Shown: in pieces, positions 63,175 to 64,000 of the stretch
Position numbering within the stretch: position 1 is the stretch's first letter
How the letters are laid out: each line of letters starts with the position of its first letter
Assembly: GCA_949840345.1 (NCBI GenBank)
Contig: CATKWX010000004.1
Coordinates: 42,354-106,353 of the forward strand
Length of the DNA stretch: 64,000 bases
Direction: 5' to 3'
Source: an uncultured Eubacteriales bacterium
GTDB taxonomy: Bacteria; Bacillota; Clostridia; TANB77; CAG-508
The notes under the pieces: generated by a model
Databases searched by the model: none
Told to the model about the DNA's origin: nothing
What the model saw: the letters and a program-made list of their open reading frames with translations, nothing else
Translations under genes and position numbers: made by a program

Positions 63175-63207
63175 AGCACTGTTGTATCTTTTTAACAACA
63201 GTGCTTA
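63175..63207 (-). terminator. Terminator of the proline-rich gene, before rpsL
   Basis: AAGCACTGTTGT-TAAAAAGAT-ACAACAGTGCTT followed by TTAATT on the minus strand, 50 bases after the proline-rich gene. Confidence 0.82.
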
Positions 63208-63258
63208 TTATTTTACCATTATTTTCTTTATATGTCAAGTGTATTTTGTCGATTTTAT

Positions 63259-64000
63259 TCATTTCCGTAGGGCTTCCTCTGGTTCACTTTTTGTTTGTTC
63301 CTTTGATTTTTTGCTTGCATCATCTATTGCAGTTTTGTTATCTATATCTTTTTTTGGAAAACTATTTCTAAAGTTTTCTCTTTTTTGCGCAAATGTGGTT
63401 GGCTCTTGAGTTTCCTCAATTTGTGCAGCTTCGCTAATTGCTGCTATATCTCTTCTAGATAATTTTCTTACGTTATTTCTTTTAAATAACTTCTCAAAAA
63501 TATTTTTTAATATTCTTTTGATTTTTTCGCTTAAAGTCACTTTTTCTTCTTGTGCTATTTCCTCTACTTTTATTTCTTGTGGCTCTAGTTTACTTTCACT
63601 TGGAGCTGGTTTACCACTTGGAGTTGGGTTGCTTCCACTTGGTTCTGGTTTACCACTTGGAGTTGGGTTACCACTTGGAGTTGGGTTGCTTCCACTTGGT
63701 TCTGGTTTACCACTTGGAGTTGGGTTACCACTTGGAGTTGGGTTGCTTCCACTTGGTTCTGGTTTACCACTTGGAGTTGGGTTGCTTCCACTTGGATCCG
63801 GTTTACCACTTGGAGCTGGTTTACCACTTGGAGCTGGTTTACCACTTGGAGCTGGGTTGCTTCCACTTGGTTCTGGTTTACCACTTGGAGCTGGTTTACC
63901 ACTTGGAGTTGGGTTGCTTCCACTTGGTTCTGGTTTACCACTTGGAGCTGGTTTACCACTTGGAGTTGGGTTGCTTCCACTTGGATCCGGTTTACCACTT
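63259..64000 (-). CDS. Proline-rich PSG-repeat protein, C-terminal part (cut by window edge)
   Basis: The minus-strand frame is open from the window edge (first whole codon at 63999) to 63259. From 64000 to about 63600 it encodes 6-7 residue units PSGKPA, PSGKPE, PSGNPT and PSGSNPT, clearly a tandem 18/21-bp DNA repeat. Then follow ESKLEPQEIKVEEIAQEEK, an amphipathic basic segment (EKIKRILKNIFEKLFKRNN) and an acidic end (KKSKEQTKSEPEEAL). Internal starts giving shorter products in other frames are shadows. The last codons read CTA CGG AAA TGA; a +1 shift at this CGG would give ALGNE and a TAA at 63255-63257, so this may be another shift site or a true Arg. No recognisable domain; the repeats suggest an extended linker. 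Confidence 0.75.
   Translation of the reverse strand, partial: SGKPDPSGSNPTPSGKPAPSGKPEPSGSNPTPSGKPAPSGKPEPSGSNPAPSGKPAPSGKPAPSGKPDPSGSNPTPSGKPEPSGSNPTPSGNPTPSGKPEPSGSNPTPSGNPTPSGKPEPSGSNPTPSGKPAPSESKLEPQEIKVEEIAQEEKVTLSEKIKRILKNIFEKLFKRNNVRKLSRRDIAAISEAAQIEETQEPTTFAQKRENFRNSFPKKDIDNKTAIDDASKKSKEQTKSEPEEALRK

Noticed and set aside
63585..63998. Protein with QVVNQLQVVNQNQVEATQ repeats
   Set aside because: This is the out-of-frame reading of the PSG repeat gene; the PSG frame is continuous with the conserved-looking C-terminal region.

Overview
The window looks like the chromosome of an AT-rich, endospore-forming, Gram-positive anaerobe of the Clostridia, probably an uncultured gut lineage. 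The evidence is a sporulation pair (spoIIGA, sigE), DUF881 and Sbp proteins next to ftsA/ftsZ, LL-diaminopimelate aminotransferase, a T-box before thrS, strong AGGAGG ribosome binding sites, frequent TTG starts and overwhelming use of AGA for arginine. Almost all genes lie on the minus strand.

Layout from low to high coordinate: 0-9.4 kb is a division and sporulation block (transcribed murA > ftsQ > two DUF881 genes > sbp > ftsA > ftsZ > spoIIGA > sigE, the last cut by the window edge). 9.4-20.7 kb holds a foreign-looking Thr-rich surface protein, gdpP, dacF, thrS with its T-box, a mazF remnant, a large BspA-type LRR protein and a small XRE regulator. 20.9-29.5 kb holds fbp, two tandem foreign-looking paralogs, purD, purN, purF and trmFO, with a type I toxin-antitoxin locus between purD and purN. 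29.6-34.5 kb holds a repeat protein, a second type I toxin-antitoxin locus, topA and a DUF6514-like gene. 34.6-50 kb is the classical dcw cluster (mraZ > rsmH > ftsL > [1634-residue secreted protein] > PBP > murE > mraY > ftsW > murG). 50-58 kb holds a hypothetical protein, an M15-like peptidase, a sortase, dapF/dapL, a second repeat protein and plsX/acpP. 58.3-64 kb is the str operon (rpsL, rpsG, fusA, tuf), preceded by a proline-rich repeat protein cut by the window edge.

The most striking observation is that eight housekeeping genes (gdpP, fbp, purN, trmFO, topA, ftsW, the dcw PBP and dapL) are each broken by a +1 frame change. All 11 breaks fall exactly on an in-frame CGG codon. Skipping the C restores the conserved protein, with a glycine (GGN) at the junction. 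By eye I found no CGG used as arginine in the intact housekeeping genes. The only in-frame CGG codons elsewhere are in two foreign-looking genes (three codons) and possibly at the last codons of the partial gene at the right edge. This suggests an organism in which CGG is not normally decoded and instead triggers +1 frameshifting or four-base decoding.

Other unusual content: two par/Fst-like toxin-antitoxin loci with convergent promoters, shared bidirectional terminators and direct repeats; a two-copy structured-RNA-like element with compensatory changes; a perfect 32-bp inverted repeat near purF; and a very dense population of short intergenic hairpin repeats. Some of those repeats have become coding sequence, in the SpoIIGA C-terminus and twice in the LRR protein.
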